The notes under the pieces are model-generated. The model was not told the origin of the DNA and made no database searches. It worked only from the letters and a program-made list of their open reading frames with translations. Below, one piece after another: positions 23,770-36,877 of a DNA stretch of 64,000 bases. Every line of letters begins with the position of its first letter. The first letter of the stretch is position 1. Source of the DNA: Spisula solida (Eukaryota; Mollusca; Bivalvia; Venerida; Mactridae); the NCBI GenBank assembly GCA_947247005.1, contig OX365957.1, positions 7,970,817 to 8,034,816 on the forward strand, in the 5' to 3' direction. A program made the translations under genes and the position numbers.

Positions 23770-25535
23770 TGATAATGATTGATCGTTTTGAATGAGGCAA
23801 CGGGACAATATCCGGTTATAGCTGAAGTTGTCTCACTTTGCTCCTGCGTAACAGAACAATATGGAAGATCTATTTTAATTCTGAAAACATCGACTTTAAA
23901 GTGTTGGTATATTTTACAAATATTAAAATTCCAATTTAATCTTGTAGGTATAATTAATTACTGGTTTATATTCTTATAAAAGTGCAGCAGAGCCTATCCC
24001 TAAAAATGTAAGGATCATTTATTTCAAATTCTTTTCGAAAAGTTGTTAATGCTTTCAAAATGCTCGGATTAATTTTGGAGGTGGTCGCATAATATTACGT
24101 TTTCATACGTTGAAACCAGTTTGTTTTATTTTGCTTTTTAAATGTTTGGAATAAATCGTCCATGTATTTTAGCTGTAGGTTCTTCAGCATTTTTTTCATA
24201 ATGATATAAACTATTATTTACAGTTAAATCGCAATTTTATGGCATGAAAAAAGTACCGATACATTTACTTTAATGGATTTCTCTATAGGCCTCTGTGACA
24301 TAATAAGGTGCCATATTGGACTACTTAAAGTCACGTGATTAAACAATGGCCACCATGTCGTCATCTATGTGGCAAAGAGCACATAAATTAACACAACATT
24401 ATAACCACGTAGCCAACACTAAGTAAAATAATGGTGACCGTATAGCACCGGGGTACTGTTTTATCAAAGCACTTACGAAAGTATTAAACTTACGTTCTAA
24501 TTTAAATTATTTATAAATGTAATTATGTTAATTGTGATTAAAGATTGTTCAATATTAATTGGGCTTCAGTTAACGTCCTCAATCATACTCGTACAAATCA
24601 TATATGTCACCAATATGTAAGTCTTAATGAATTATAAAGAATTTAGATTTGAATGTAAGGAATTCCGTAAGTGCCTTGATAAAACAGTACCCTGTGTACA
24701 CAAGACACATTATGGAGTGACCTGGTACCAATAATAGACCAATGACAAGCGTGCTGTACATATTGTTGTACTGTGTTGTTTATTGATGATAAATGATGAC
24801 GGAAATACCCGAGGCTTCACGATATTTGGCTGATGTCACGGAAATACCCGACGCTCCACGACGTTAAATTTGGCTGATGTCAAGACTTTTGACATCGTCG
24901 TTTATGGGTCGTTTACAATTTTTAAGTAACAAGTATACAGTAAATAACAATTACATTTGTATATGAGTACAATAACTGTAGTTCAACGCTGATAAGGACT
25001 TTTGTCCAAGTTTTTGTAAGACAAGTTAATACCGATTGATGCGTGATTCCAGAATAATTGATTTGTCAACTGCATGATTGACGAATATTTAGAAGTTTTC
25101 TTTGTTTTCAAAAAGTATTGTTATTCCAAAGAAAAAGTAAAACATACCGAATAGAACTGATTAAACAAGGCTAACTAGCCGGCTGATCGTGACCAGGTTT
25201 TGTTGAAGAGTAATGTGAATATAAACTCAATTAATCCAAACCCTCAACAGTCCGATAAAACAACCTCTCGTCTAAACAAACAAAACCACTCTTCTAAATG
25301 TTGGCCAACATCACTCGACATTTGGTCTGTATAAACATTAACTTTAATTTTGTGTATAATTTGTCAAGTTGTCTATTAATGCAAAACATCACAAATCACA
25401 TAAAATTTACTTTTAAAGGTGTAGATATACTGAAGTAAACCAACAAAATAGGATTTTTTTAAATCCAATGGAAATTATTGGAAAAATTATTCAGTTATTC
25501 TGCTTGAAACACATTTGTGCTCGTAAAACCGAACT
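23770..25535. other. Non-coding region upstream of the TRIM gene
   Basis: No exon with family resemblance was found. The promoter and any leader exon of the TRIM gene would lie here, but no TATA box can be singled out in such AT-rich DNA. Confidence 0.35.
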
Positions 25536-25538
25536 GTA

Positions 25539-25800
25539 TATAGCACAGAGAATTTGACATGATCCTGACCTTTATGCATGAATATATTACAAGTTAATTG
25601 CGATGAATATATAAACTTCCGCGAGTAAATCGTGCAATATCGGTTCTTTAGGTTTGTTTTGGTATTACTCCTCGAACGTCATCGTGATACACCCCGCTTA
25701 TGAAAACATACAGCCGGGGTTATAAATATAGACAATATATCAGCTGTTAAATTATGCGAATTTAAAGGTCGAGAGTCGTGTCAAGTTTTCTGTATTATAC
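25539..25800 (+). mobile_element. MITE-like element, family 1, copy 1
   Basis: Terminal inverted repeats of about 30 bp (left arm tagcacagagaatttgac, right arm ggtcgagagtcgtgtcaa) bracket a body shared with 38206-39100 and 43858-44113, including atgcatgaatatattacaag, aaatcgtgcaatatcg and aaatatagacaat. It is non-coding. Confidence 0.8.
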
Positions 25801-26129
25801 ATGTACTGGATTGTAATACGAGTGTTAATTTTGAGTAATTGATATTTATGGATTTGTAGAGTACAACTCTAAATACAGACACGTCAAACTCGCTAAATAA
25901 TGTTTTGGACCAAATCGTGATCATTTGTACACGCGAAAAAAAACCCAGTTAATACGGTATCCATTTTTCATCGCTAAAACAAATACGTCAAAGATTGCTT
26001 TGAATGGTCACTATCTTCAAGGTACAAATATTCCTTTTAGCACTTTTCGTAGATTTCATTGACTTTTTACCGAAACTTTGGAAGAATGTAGATGACTGTT
26101 TAGCTCTGGATCACTAGATATTCATATGG

Positions 26130-26350
26130 TTCTGCCCCTTTGAAATAATTTCGGTTGTAAAATCATTAGCTTTTGTAGAAGTTGAGATTTCGTTGACTTC
26201 ATTGTTTATCTCGACCACGAAATATAATCCCCTCTCAAATACAGAACATATTGTTTACCCTTCCATGTTCTGTGATCTACAAATTAACGACCCCACGAAA
26301 ATGTAGTTTTTTTTTTCAAATTTCAAAATTAAACACCCACGAAAATATGT
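26130..26350 (-). repeat. Dispersed repeat, inverted relative to 48560-48770
   Basis: It shares ctcgaccacgaaatataat and cgaccccacgaaaatg with the complement of 48590-48720. A family of the kind rich in TTCGTGG phrases is common in bivalve DNA. Confidence 0.55.
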
Positions 26351-27098
26351 GATTTTAATATATTCCATAATTATTCTGATGGTCATCTAGGGAGTTCAAC
26401 ACCTTTTACAGCTTTTTTTGTCAATTCAAAACATGTTTTGTCTCCCGTTTATTTAAACTCTGACACGGAATGGCACTCAAATAAATCAAACATGAACAAA
26501 ATTAATTGCAAACACTTCTCGTCCGTACCGTTGTTGTCTTAATAATTACCGCGAAATGAAAAGCTAATATTGTTTATATTGAGTCACTCTTGAAACATTT
26601 TTACAGGGCATAACCTTAAGTGTTGGAAAAGTAGATAACTTATTTTATCTTTTATATTGTATTTATACTATACAATAAAGTATATAATGAATTATGCTGT
26701 TAAAAGGTCCTTCTTGGTGCTTTCATGCTCCGAAGCGAGCCTTCACTTGAAATAGAAGACTAAAGTAGACTCTACCAGAAGATTCTTAAAATAGTTCAAC
26801 AGCTATTTGAGCTATATATATAGGGCTGATATTTCCCAAGTTTTGTGAATGCGTATTATAAGCAAAGCCTAATACGGAGAATACCGAAGTTCTATAAGTA
26901 ATGATATCAATTCAACGGAGATTTCCGACGTATTCTGATTGTAACAAGTTATAGATAGAGAACTGAAACAATGTGCCAGAGATAACACGATATCCGAGTA
27001 AGTGTTTCTCTATCTGTTTCAGTGTAGGATAGTTTAAATGAGAGTGTGGTGGAAAAAAGGCACAATATTTGCAGTTTTGCACTCATCGCTATAATGGC

Positions 27099-27206
27099 AT
27101 AAAGGGGACACAGGATCACATGTGCACATGTGATAGCTAATATGTGCTCATGTGGTAGTTACATGTGCTCACGTGATAACTAAAATATTTCCTGTGTCCC
27201 CCTTAT
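27099..27206. mobile_element. Foldback element with 17-bp inverted ends
   Basis: Ends ataaaggggacacagga and tcctgtgtcccccttat are inverted repeats. The interior contains repeated CACATGTG/CACGTG phrases. This is MITE-like and about 108 bp long. Confidence 0.65.
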
Positions 27207-27800
27207 ATCACCGTACATAACACTCTTTCCCAGTATTGCACTCTTTGTAACTATGCTATGATAAATGATCATCAGTTTACAAACAGATTCATTAACATGA
27301 TTCAAATTGATCGATTTTGTCAAAATACTAATAAGCTACATTATAAAAAATGGCATGTTGATTTTGGCTACAAAATTGCGTCACTTAAACATAATTATGG
27401 AGATAAAGAATCAATTATTTTATTTTATTAAAAGTTTCAAGTTTACATTTTAGATAAAAACACGCATGTGAACGCCAACACATTGATTGCACGCATACCT
27501 GGAAACTAGGCGTGTCTCCAGGCACACCGATATGTTTCAACGTTAGAGGTGTGTCTAATTGGAACAAATATATTTGTAACCATAAATGGCGTAAACTGCC
27601 ATAATTATATCCATTTTTATATCCATATTGTAGTTATTAAGTGATTTGTTATTTCTTTTCTCAAGCATGCATACAGCATTGTTTTTATCGCATAAATACC
27701 GTGATATTCCATGTGAGAACAAACCGCTGAACAACGCTATTTCTGATGTAATTTTGCCTCGGTAACAATAGCAATGTGATTAAAAGACTCTGCCATCCGT

Positions 27801-27924
27801 TGTCTTTGAGATCAACATTTCTTAAACTTATCACGGAAACAAATCATGGATTAAGCTGACCAAAGGCTCGCTGAATAACCTGTGTTTTCAAGACTCGTTT
27901 AAGAAATATTGATCTCCAAAGACA
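27801..27924. mobile_element. Foldback element with about 27-bp inverted ends
   Basis: The left arm tgtctttgagatcaacattt continues cttaaac. The right arm gtttaagaaatattgatctc continues caaagaca and is its complement with two differences. Element length is about 124 bp. Confidence 0.7.
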
Positions 27925-28327
27925 ATTAAAGACAGATCCTATATCGCTGGCTTAGCAGAATAACGCCGTAAGTACAAAAGCCCTATTTTGAGAAAAAAAG
28001 AAAACAATATTTGAAAACTACTCTTTAATTAATAATGGAAAAACAAGCTTTTTCAACTTCAGTTTGGTCAATATGACTTGTTCCGATTTTCATGTAAATA
28101 GGCTCATAAGAAGCGCCCTGTGATGCAGATTTTAAATATGTATGGGTCGTATAAGGTCGTAAGAAAATTGTAAACTTGTGACGATAAGCAAACAGGTACA
28201 GTCGGTCTATGAGTGTCTTGTCATAATTCATACCATCATATCTGCTTGTTGAGTATTCCCTAAACTGTTTATCAAAACATTCACAGTATCCGCGTTATCA
28301 TTGCGCAATCTAAACAAAAGTTTACGT

Positions 28328-28455
28328 TATAGTCCAGTTCGGATATTGTGACAGTGACGTTGCCGTTTATATAAGCCTTTATAATTGGTTTTGCACCGTA
28401 ATAGTGGACTCGCTGACGGCTGCGTCACTGTATACCTACCCTAACTGGACTATAT
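28328..28455 (+). mobile_element. MITE-like element, family 2
   Basis: Terminal inverted repeats tatagtccagtt and aactggactata bound about 128 bp. Part of its interior (cctttataattggttttgca and agtggactcg) recurs in inverted, diverged form at 39120-39180. Confidence 0.65.
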
Positions 28456-28459
28456 ATGC

Positions 28460-30035
28460 ATGTATCTTTTGAGGACAATCCCATCCAGATAGAGTGGGGG
28501 ATAGAGTCCTCATTTAAAACATTTAGATTCGGGTTTATTCTTCCGTCACACTAGCTATACGGCCATGTTGAAATTTCACAGTATTAGCCGTTGATAGTGA
28601 AATATGTGTTGTTATATATGTAATTAAGTAGCATCTAAAATCAGTATATTATATGTTAAAGTCCGAAGTCCGAGTTTTATACTTCAAACACCAGGGCCCG
28701 AAGTTTCTTTGACATTTTCTAAAGACATTTTCTTATATGTAAAACATGTCACTTTGAAATAGAAAAAAGCATTATTAAAAAAATTCTGACTGATTTCATC
28801 ATGTGCAATACTAAGGTAAAAATCCTCTTTAGACAAAAATATAATAATATTTTCGTAAATATAATTGAAAATCATTCAACAAACTTGGCCGTTAACATTC
28901 TGTTTTGCACAATCATGAATAGGGATCTCACATTGTTGGTATACGTAAATTGTAAACGTTTCTTTTTTGCTTATAAATATATTAATAAATACAACCTGTA
29001 CCATCACATAATTTATCTACAGTGTACAATCAATTAATTCGAAGACGAATACATTGTAATTAATTGCACGTAAAATAATGCATATAAGTTACATTAATGT
29101 TAAAACCCGAAAGTCAGTTTCAAACGATGTATTGTTATTTTATTTGAAAGCTTAATTCTTACCTCACAAGTTTAGAAACATAGACTGGTTTACTCTAATC
29201 CGTGTATAAATCCCTGACTTCTGCGGTCGATCACTGATTTCTATATAATCAAGAATACTACATACTCTCCAAATAGAAGTTTAAAATATGTCACCAGAAA
29301 AAAATGCAAAATCTCTACAGCTCTAATAGAACGCCGTATTACTCTTATTTAGAGAAATAACAAATGAGAAATCAGTCTGAAAGCCTTTTATGCTAATCAG
29401 TACAAGTGTATTTACATTTGATCAAATTTTTATCTTAATTTCAATAGCACTAAAATTCAAGTCGCTGAAAAGTATGGCCGTATTTATTCACGTTTATATA
29501 TTAAGTACTTCAAATTAATCAAAAGAACATAAAAGTTTTATCATTTTTATCCACACAGCCAGGATAAGACTTTTCACAAGTGCCGGTTATAAATTATACG
29601 CATATCTGCTAGCCAGTTTGGAGTAATTAGTCTTTTGAGATTACTTAAAACGGTTCCGTGTTATTGACACAGTGTGAAAAACACTACGATATAAGTTTTA
29701 TGTGCAATCTGATATCCTGGGATATTTCTAAATGAACGGAAATTGCCGAAATATTACGACTGTATACATACGTAATATTTGTCAACGAATACTTTTATGT
29801 AATAAGAAACAGAATCATTGCTTGTGCTGAATTTTCATTTATTGTCCCCAAACATTGTGAGACACCCAAGACAAAACAATGTCTAGTTCTTATCTGAACA
29901 AGAAAACGTCATCATTTCAAAAAAATGAGACAGAGTTATAGTTCTTGAATAATGCGCCTTCTGTTGGTGCTTTTTTTTATTTAGGTATTTGCAGAAGTTC
30001 ATAGCTCAAAGGACAAAAAGTGAACTCACATACGA
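28460..30035. other. Non-coding AT-rich stretch
   Basis: No exon, RNA gene or clear repeat family is recognised; only short chance frames occur. Confidence 0.35.
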
Positions 30036-30039
30036 ACGG

Positions 30040-30110
30040 TTGTACGGATGGACGGACAGAGGACGGAAGGACGGACAGAGGTCGGAAGGACGGACAGAGG
30101 ACGGATTATA
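30040..30110. repeat. GACG-rich simple repeat
   Basis: The block ggacggacagaggacggaag is repeated about three times with small changes. A matching cgtccatctgtctgttcgtc tract lies at about 30245, so the two could pair as a long inverted structure. Confidence 0.7.
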
Positions 30111-30789
30111 AAGCGGGTTATATGGCTATGAAACATGGCAAAACCAGTTAAAACAGAAGAAAGAGACTCACAAAATCGACATATAAGTGGGACACACAAT
30201 GACGTCAAAGCCGTATTGTAGCCACCTAAATCAGTTTGTAAGAACGTCCATCTGTCTGTTCGTCCATCCATTAGTGAGACGGACAATGAAGAACATTCTC
30301 TCGTCTTCGCAAGGAAGGTTGAAGTTACGAATATGACACAGTCGACAACACAAGTACAGGTTCAAACATGACAGGAACTTGGGTACTCGCGTGATTGTTG
30401 ACATTTAAAAGCAACAAAAGTTACAGTTGATAAAGGAGCACAGCCGTGGAATATGTCTACATTGTACCGTCATATCAACAGTCAGAGAAATAAAACCAAC
30501 CATTTGGCGTTAGATAATAAACAATGAACTTAATCTACTATTTACAATTTTTCTAGCTTTGGGTTTTTCCTGTGTTACATGCCATGTATTCTACCCTTTT
30601 GATGAACGAGTCAATGTTCGTCAGTTATTAATTTGTTTGGACTGTTTGTGGTTAAAACTGTTTGGCGTCAACCAATGAGATAAAACGTAGTAATGATAGT
30701 GAGCTCATTGGTCAAAACTATCCAGAGGAGAAGTATTGAACAAATGCTTACCCCTATGTTAAAATTCGCTCATTAGCATAACGCCCCGT

Positions 30790-31080
30790 TCTCACTGTCC
30801 CGGTCCAGGTGAAGGAAAGCCGGTATGCCGTGATGATCCGGGACATTTGTGTAACAAAAATCAACTGCATTCTCACATTCCCCGGTGTACCCCGGTCTGA
30901 AAGAATATTCCATCAGTTTGACGCCGGAGTAGCTAGGGTTACTCCCGGATTAGTAAGGTGTCGTTACGGTGTCATTAAGGTGCAGAGCGGTAGGGCCCCG
31001 GTAATGCACGGTAATGACCCGGTTGTTGCCGGTGATGTTACGGTGACAGTCGGTATCGCAACGGCTGTGCCCCGGTGACA
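30790..31080. repeat. Degenerate CCGGT-rich segment
   Basis: Phrases such as ccccggtgtaccccggt and gacccggttgttgccggtg recur without a fixed period. Local GC content is well above the flanks. The open frame of 89 codons over it looks incidental. Confidence 0.45.
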
Positions 31081-31325
31081 CGCCGGTATTACCTGGAAGT
31101 CACTAAGATGATATATGAACTTTGGTAAAAGGTGGGAACAGCATCAGTTCGCATTAGGCTGTTAATCATATAATATCACGTCATGCAAAGAAATAAAAAG
31201 CCAGCTCATATTGAGAGGTGTACATTTGGACAAATACGGTCAGATACTCTCCTTGTGCATATTTGTGATTGTCCATATGGCTTCATCCTCATACTTGAGT
31301 GGTTAGTCTAGTCGACATACCTACT

Positions 31326-33667
31326 TGTGTGATCTATGTGCTCAGTGTTGTGTCGGTCGTGTTGTGTAGTGTTTGTGTGATTTGTGTGCTCAGTGTTGTG
31401 TCGGTCGTGTTGTGTAGTGTTTGTGTGATCTGTGTGCTCAGTGTTGTGTCGGTCGTGTGGTGTAGTGTTTGTGTGATCTGTGTGCTCAGTGTTGTGTCGG
31501 TCGTGTTGTGTAGTGTTTGTGTGATCTGTGTGCCCAGTGTTGTGTCGGTCGTGTTGTGTAGTGTTTGTGTGATCTGTGTGCCCAGTGTTGTGTCGGTCGT
31601 GTTGTGTAGTGTTTGTGTGATCTGTGTGCCCAGTGTTGTGTCGGTCGTGTGGTGTAGTGTTTGTGTGATCTGTGTGCCCAGTGTTGTGTCGGTCGTGTTG
31701 TGTAGTGTCTGTGTGATCTGTGTGCCCAGTGTTGTGTCGGTCGTGTTGTGTAGTGTTTGTGTGATCTGTGTGGCCAGTGTTGTGTCGGTCGTGTTGTGTA
31801 GTGTTTGTGTGATCTGTGTGGCCAGTGTTGTGTCGGTCGTGTTGTGTAGTGTTTGTGTGATCTGTGTGGCCAGTGTTGTGTCGGTCGTGTTGTGTAGTGT
31901 TTGTGTGATCTGTGTGCCCAGTGTTGTGTCGGTCGTGTTGTGTAGTGTTTGTGTGATCTGTGTGCTCAGTGTTGTGTCGGTCGTGTTATGTAGTGTTTGT
32001 GTGATCTGTGGGCCAGTGTTGTGTCGGTCGTGTTGTGTAGTGTTTGTGTGATCTGTGTGCCCAGTGTTGTGTCGGTCGTGTTGTGTAGTGTTTGTGTGAT
32101 CTGTGTGCCCAGTGTTGTGTCGGTCGTGTTGTGTAGTGTTTGTGTGATCTGTGTGCCCAGTGTTGTGTCGGTCGTGTTGTGTAGTGTTTGTGTGATCTGT
32201 GTGCTCAGTATTGTGTCGGTCGTGTTGTGTAGTGTTTGTGTGATCTGTGTGCCCAGTGTTGTGTCGGTCGTGTTGTGTAGTGTTTGTGTGATCTGTGTGC
32301 CCAGTATTGTGTCGGTCGTGTTATGTAGTGTTTGTGTGATCTGTGTGCTCAGTGTTGTGTCGGTCGTGTTGTGTAGTGTTTGTGTGATCTGTGTGGCCAG
32401 TGTTGTGTCGGTCGTGTTGTGTAGTGTTTGTGTGATCTGTGTGCCCAGTGTTGTGTCGGTCGTGTTGTGTAGTGTTTGTGTGATATGTGTGGCCAGTGTT
32501 GTGTCGGTCGTGTTGTGTAGTGTTTGTGTGATATGTGTGCCCAGTGTTGTGTCGGTCGTGTTGTGTAGTGTTTGTGTGATCTGTGTGCCCAGTGTTGTGT
32601 CGGTCGTGTTGTGTAGTGTTTGTGTGATCTGTGTGCCCAGTGTTGTGTCGGTCGTGTTGTGTAGTGTTTGTGTGATCTGTGTGCCCAGTGTTGTGTCGGT
32701 CGTGTTGTGTAGTGTTTGTGTGATCTGTGTGGCCAGTGTTGTGACGGTCGTGTTGTGTAGTGTTTGTGTGATCTGTGTGCCCAGTGTTGTGTCGGTCGTG
32801 TTGTGTAGTGTTTGTGTGATCTGTGTGCCCAGTGTTGTGTCGGTCGTGTTGTGTAGTGTTTGTGTGATCTGTGTGGCCAGTGTTGTGTCGGTCGTGTTGT
32901 GTAGTGTTTGTGTGATCTGTGTGGCCAGTGTTGTATCGGTCGTGTTGTGTAGTGTTTGTGTGATCTGTGTGCCAAGTGTTGTGTCGGTCGTGTTGTGTAG
33001 TGTTTGTGTGATCTGTGTGCCCAGTGTTGTGTCGGTCGTGTTGTGTAGTGTTTGTGTGATCTGTGTGCCCAGTGTTGTGTCGGTCGTGTTGTGTAGTGTT
33101 TATGTGATCTGTGTGCCCAGTGTTGTGTCGGTCGTGTTGTGTAGTGTTTGTGTGATCTGTGTGCTCAGTGTTGTGTCGGTCGTGTTGTGTAGTGTTTGTG
33201 TGATCTGTGTGGCCAGTGTTGTGTCGGTCGTGTTGTGTAGTGTTTGTGTGATCTGTGTGGCCAGTGTTGTGTCGGTCGTGTTGTGTAGTGTTTGTGTGAT
33301 CTGTGTGCTCAGTGTTTTGTCGGTCGTGTTGTGTAGTGTTTGTGTGATCTGTGTGCTCAGTGTTGTGTCGGTCGTGTTGTGTAGTGTTTGTGTGATCTGT
33401 GTGCCCAGTGTTGTGTAGTGTTTGTGTGATCTGTGTGCTCAGTGTTGTGTCGGTCGTGTTGTGTAGTGTTTGTGTGATCTGTGTGCTCAGTGTTGTGTCG
33501 GTCGTGTTGTGTAGTGTTTGTGTGATCTGTGTGCCCAGTGTTGTGTCGGTCGTGTTGTGTAGTGTTTGTGTGATCTGTGTGACCAGTGTTGTGTCGTGTT
33601 TGTGTGATCTGTGTGGCCAGTGTTGTGTTGGTCGTGTTGTGTCGTGTTTGTGTGATCTGTGTGGCCA
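31326..33667. repeat. 48-bp GT-rich minisatellite, about 49 copies
   Basis: The 48-bp unit is tgtgtgatctgtgtgcccag followed by tgttgtgtcggtcgtgttgt and gtagtgtt. One site varies as ccc/ctc/ggc. Units shorten at the right end (about 33405-33650). The plus strand is almost devoid of A, giving extreme G/T versus A/C asymmetry. As 48 is a multiple of three, frames of 250-473 codons open on both strands (VCVICVPSVVSVVLCS on plus, QHDRHNTGHTDHTNTT on minus). I do not consider any of them genes. Confidence 0.95.
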
Positions 33668-34469
33668 TGTCTGTGCTAGTCGTACTCTTCTATTTCTGCT
33701 GAGTGCTACCATCCCTGTCTGTGAGTGCTACCATCCCTGTCTGATTTGTTGTTATCATTTTCGTATATTAATATAGTCAAGTGATTTGTTATAGACTTTG
33801 GACATGTATTTATGGTCTAACATAAGATTATAAAGCAAACTATCAACTTTACCTAGCAAGTCAAGTACCATTATACTGCTAGAGCGAGAGTGCTTTGTCA
33901 ACACGTTAAATGTCGCTTACAAATAGCTGAATACAATTGGGGTTCATAAGTTAATCACAGACAATAAAAGTTTATAATCCGGATAAATCAGTTAATACAT
34001 TAAACGGTATGTACATGTGTACATATAAGTACAAATCATTATACGGCTATAACCTCAGACAAGTTGGAACATTTTTCGTGGCCAAGTACCTCGAGTCCTA
34101 GACGCTAAAGTATATTCAGACTTGCTTGTTTGTGATTAGTCAATTCTAACCTGTCTCGAAATCAACCAATCAGATGATTGTGTTTTATGTTAGGTGACTG
34201 GTCTACTCTCAAAATTTGATTTTGAGACAAGAACAGTTGTACAATGTTATAATTTCGAGGTTAGATTCCAGTCTATGAATGAAGCAGTTTGATTGGTCAA
34301 TTTTAATGCAATTCTCGAATCAACAAATCAGATCTTCCGATTTTCACACTGGTCTCCGTTCTTTGATATAATATTATGACCACGGGTCATTTGAATTTTC
34401 ATCAATTTCGATTCCTTTAACAAATCCGTCTGGTACTTCCTTCAATATGACATAAGTGCATTTAACATA

Positions 34470-34644
34470 CAGTACAACCTCTCAAGAGCGGCCCTCTGTA
34501 GAGCAACAACTTGTCTCTAAAACAACACCTTCAAACTTTCCCTAAGCTGATACTTCTATAAATTTAACCTCTGTAGAGCAACAACCTAAAAGCAACGACA
34601 TATTTGCAGCTCGTTAAGGGTTTTGCTCTACACAGGTCGTACTG
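34470..34644. mobile_element. 175-bp Tc1/mariner-like MITE, copy 1
   Basis: Inverted ends CAGTACAACCTCT and AGGTCGTACTG are flanked by TA dinucleotides at 34468 and 34645. The interior includes ctctgtagagcaacaac. Related to 42722-42893. Confidence 0.8.
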
Positions 34645-35351
34645 TAGTATAAACATGCTGTCAAAATCTCCTATATACGAGCACATGCTCATGCAGAACT
34701 ATGTAAAAATAAATCCTTTAAAATTAACAAAATGTTATGCTCAGGGTTTGTAAAAACAAATTATACCTATGACACACTGATTCAGAAACAAGTTGTGTAT
34801 AAAACTCCGTACATGTCCGTCCATCAGTTTCACAGATCAAAATTTACCCGTAAAATTCGACGATAAAATTCCATTATTGACTTTACAACAAATTCACACA
34901 CGAATTGTTTACCGTCTTGTCCTATTATCCAGTCTTCTCTCATCAATTGTTAAACTGGAATAAAATCCAGGGCTGTGTATTTGTTGATGAATTTTATTTC
35001 GGTTTTATGAATGAAATGTATGAAAGCGATTTATTACTTTTAACGGCTAAACGCATATCGCATTTTATTGAAACTTAACTACAAAATTTTAATACATCCC
35101 CGTCATTGATGCGTCTTCATGCGGATTATCTTGGATTTAATTGCATAACGACACATTTCAATTTCTATTTCGTTTATCGTATAATAATGATGATGAATTA
35201 GACATATTTTTAAACGGAATCAGTGAAAAGAATTTAAATTGAATGCAATTCACTCAGTGAAAAATAAAGAATTCATTATCCATTGTAGGTGTATAGCAGG
35301 TTGACAATTGGAAATGATCTATAAAGTGAAATGGATAATTACTTATCTATA

Positions 35352-35760
35352 TATCCAGGTGACATTACCCAACAGATGGGGGCATACTAGTATCTGGTAA
35401 CATTTCCCCCAACCAATGGAGTGGTATATTTGGTGACATTTCCCCCAACAAATGGGGGTATATTTGGTGACATTTCCCCCAACAAATGGGGGTATATTTG
35501 GCGACATTTCCCTCACCAAATAGGGGTATATATAGTGACATTTTCCCCAACAAATGGGGGTATATCTCGTAACATTTTCTCTAACAAATTGGGGGGTATA
35601 TCTGGTGACATTCCCAACAAGACACGCTGGTCAATCTCGTGACATTTTCCGGCATACCTACGGTTATCAATCACGTGACATTTCCTCTACACGAGGTGGT
35701 AAACCACGTGACATTTCCTCTACACGAGGTGGTAAATCACGTGACATTTTCCCGCACTTT
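35352..35760. repeat. Degenerate tandem repeat of about 34-36 bp, about 12 copies
   Basis: The core ggtgacatttcccccaacaa and atgggggtatat is clear at 35390-35590 and decays to the right into aatcacgtgacatttcctct. Overlapping short frames on both strands come from the repeat. Confidence 0.85.
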
Positions 35761-36127
35761 CCACATTTTAGGCCAGTTTGTGTGTTAGGTATTTGTAAAG
35801 CTCAAAATGAGGATGATTAATTTTCCGTATTTATCATAAAATTGTCGACAATATACATATAATTATGACGATCGTTTTAATCTAGAAATTAAATGAAAAT
35901 GTACATTTAAGGTTAACGACATTCTACAGCTACTCAGTGAAGTCGAAATCAGTCATTTTCTGAAGCCGATCATCAACATATATATGTGCTTATGCATTTC
36001 GTCATTCGTTAGGGTACGGTTAGTAAAAAGCATAAATATTTTCGATGATTTTGTACAGAAGTGTTACCGTGTCGTAAGGTCAACATGGCCTGGAACTGAA
36101 TATAAGGGTATTGTATAGAGTCCCTGA

Positions 36128-36877
36128 AAACAGAAAAACTGCAAGAAGTAGCCAGATCAACAGGGCTGGAAGTCAACATCAACAAAACGAAATGCCTAAG
36201 GATCAACTCAGGCAGCAGACAGGGCATCCACTTAGAAGGACAAGCCATTGATGATGTTGAAGCTTTCACATATTTGGGCAGCATAGTTAGTAAGACGGGA
36301 GGTACTGAGGAAGATATCAAGGCCAGAATAGGAAAAGCGCGCCATGCCTTTGCAACACTGAGACCAGTGTGGAACAACAACAACATCCACCTGAAAACCA
36401 AAATTAGACTCTTCAATACCAACGTGAAGACAGTCCTCCTTTATGGAGCTGAGACCTGGAGAAGAACAAAACGCCTTGACAAGAGTCTCCAAGTCTTCAT
36501 TAACAACTGTCTAAGACAAATCTTACGTATACGCTGGCCAGAGAAGATTTCCAACCAGGAACTTTGGGCAAGAACAAAACAGCAACCAATCACAGACTCT
36601 ATTCTACAAAAGAAATGGGGATGGATTGGACATACACTGCGCAGAGCCCAGCCAAACATTGCAAGACAAGCCCTGGACTGGAATCCTCAAGGCACAAGAA
36701 GAAGAGGGAGGCCCACCAATTCTTGGAGAAGAACCCTTGATATCGAGCTGAGAAAGACGAGGATGTCGTGGGGAGAGGCCAAAGCCCGGGCTACTGACCG
36801 TACAAGATAGAGAACTGTGGTGAAGGCCCTATGCTCCGACCGGAGTGAAGAGGAATAAATGAAATGAAAAAAAAAAA
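36128..36877 (+). mobile_element. 5'-truncated LINE insertion with poly-A and target-site duplication
   Basis: The insertion is flanked by the direct repeat tagagtccctga (36116-36127 and 36878-36889) and ends in an A-tract. It carries the C-terminal part of an endonuclease-reverse-transcriptase, open from about 36130 to a TAG at 36808. Motifs are EAFTYLGSIV, LLYGAETW, GWIGHTLRR and GTRRRGRPTNSWRRT. The conserved tail resumes after the TAG (VVKALCSDRSEEE), so that codon looks like a single nonsense mutation. The RT catalytic core is absent. Related to, but much less decayed than, the copy at 3285-4949. Confidence 0.9.

Noticed and set aside
31299..33776. Long open frames (up to 473 codons) on both strands
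   Set aside because: They are generated by a 48-bp period that is a multiple of three. The peptides are pure repeats with no start context or splice support.
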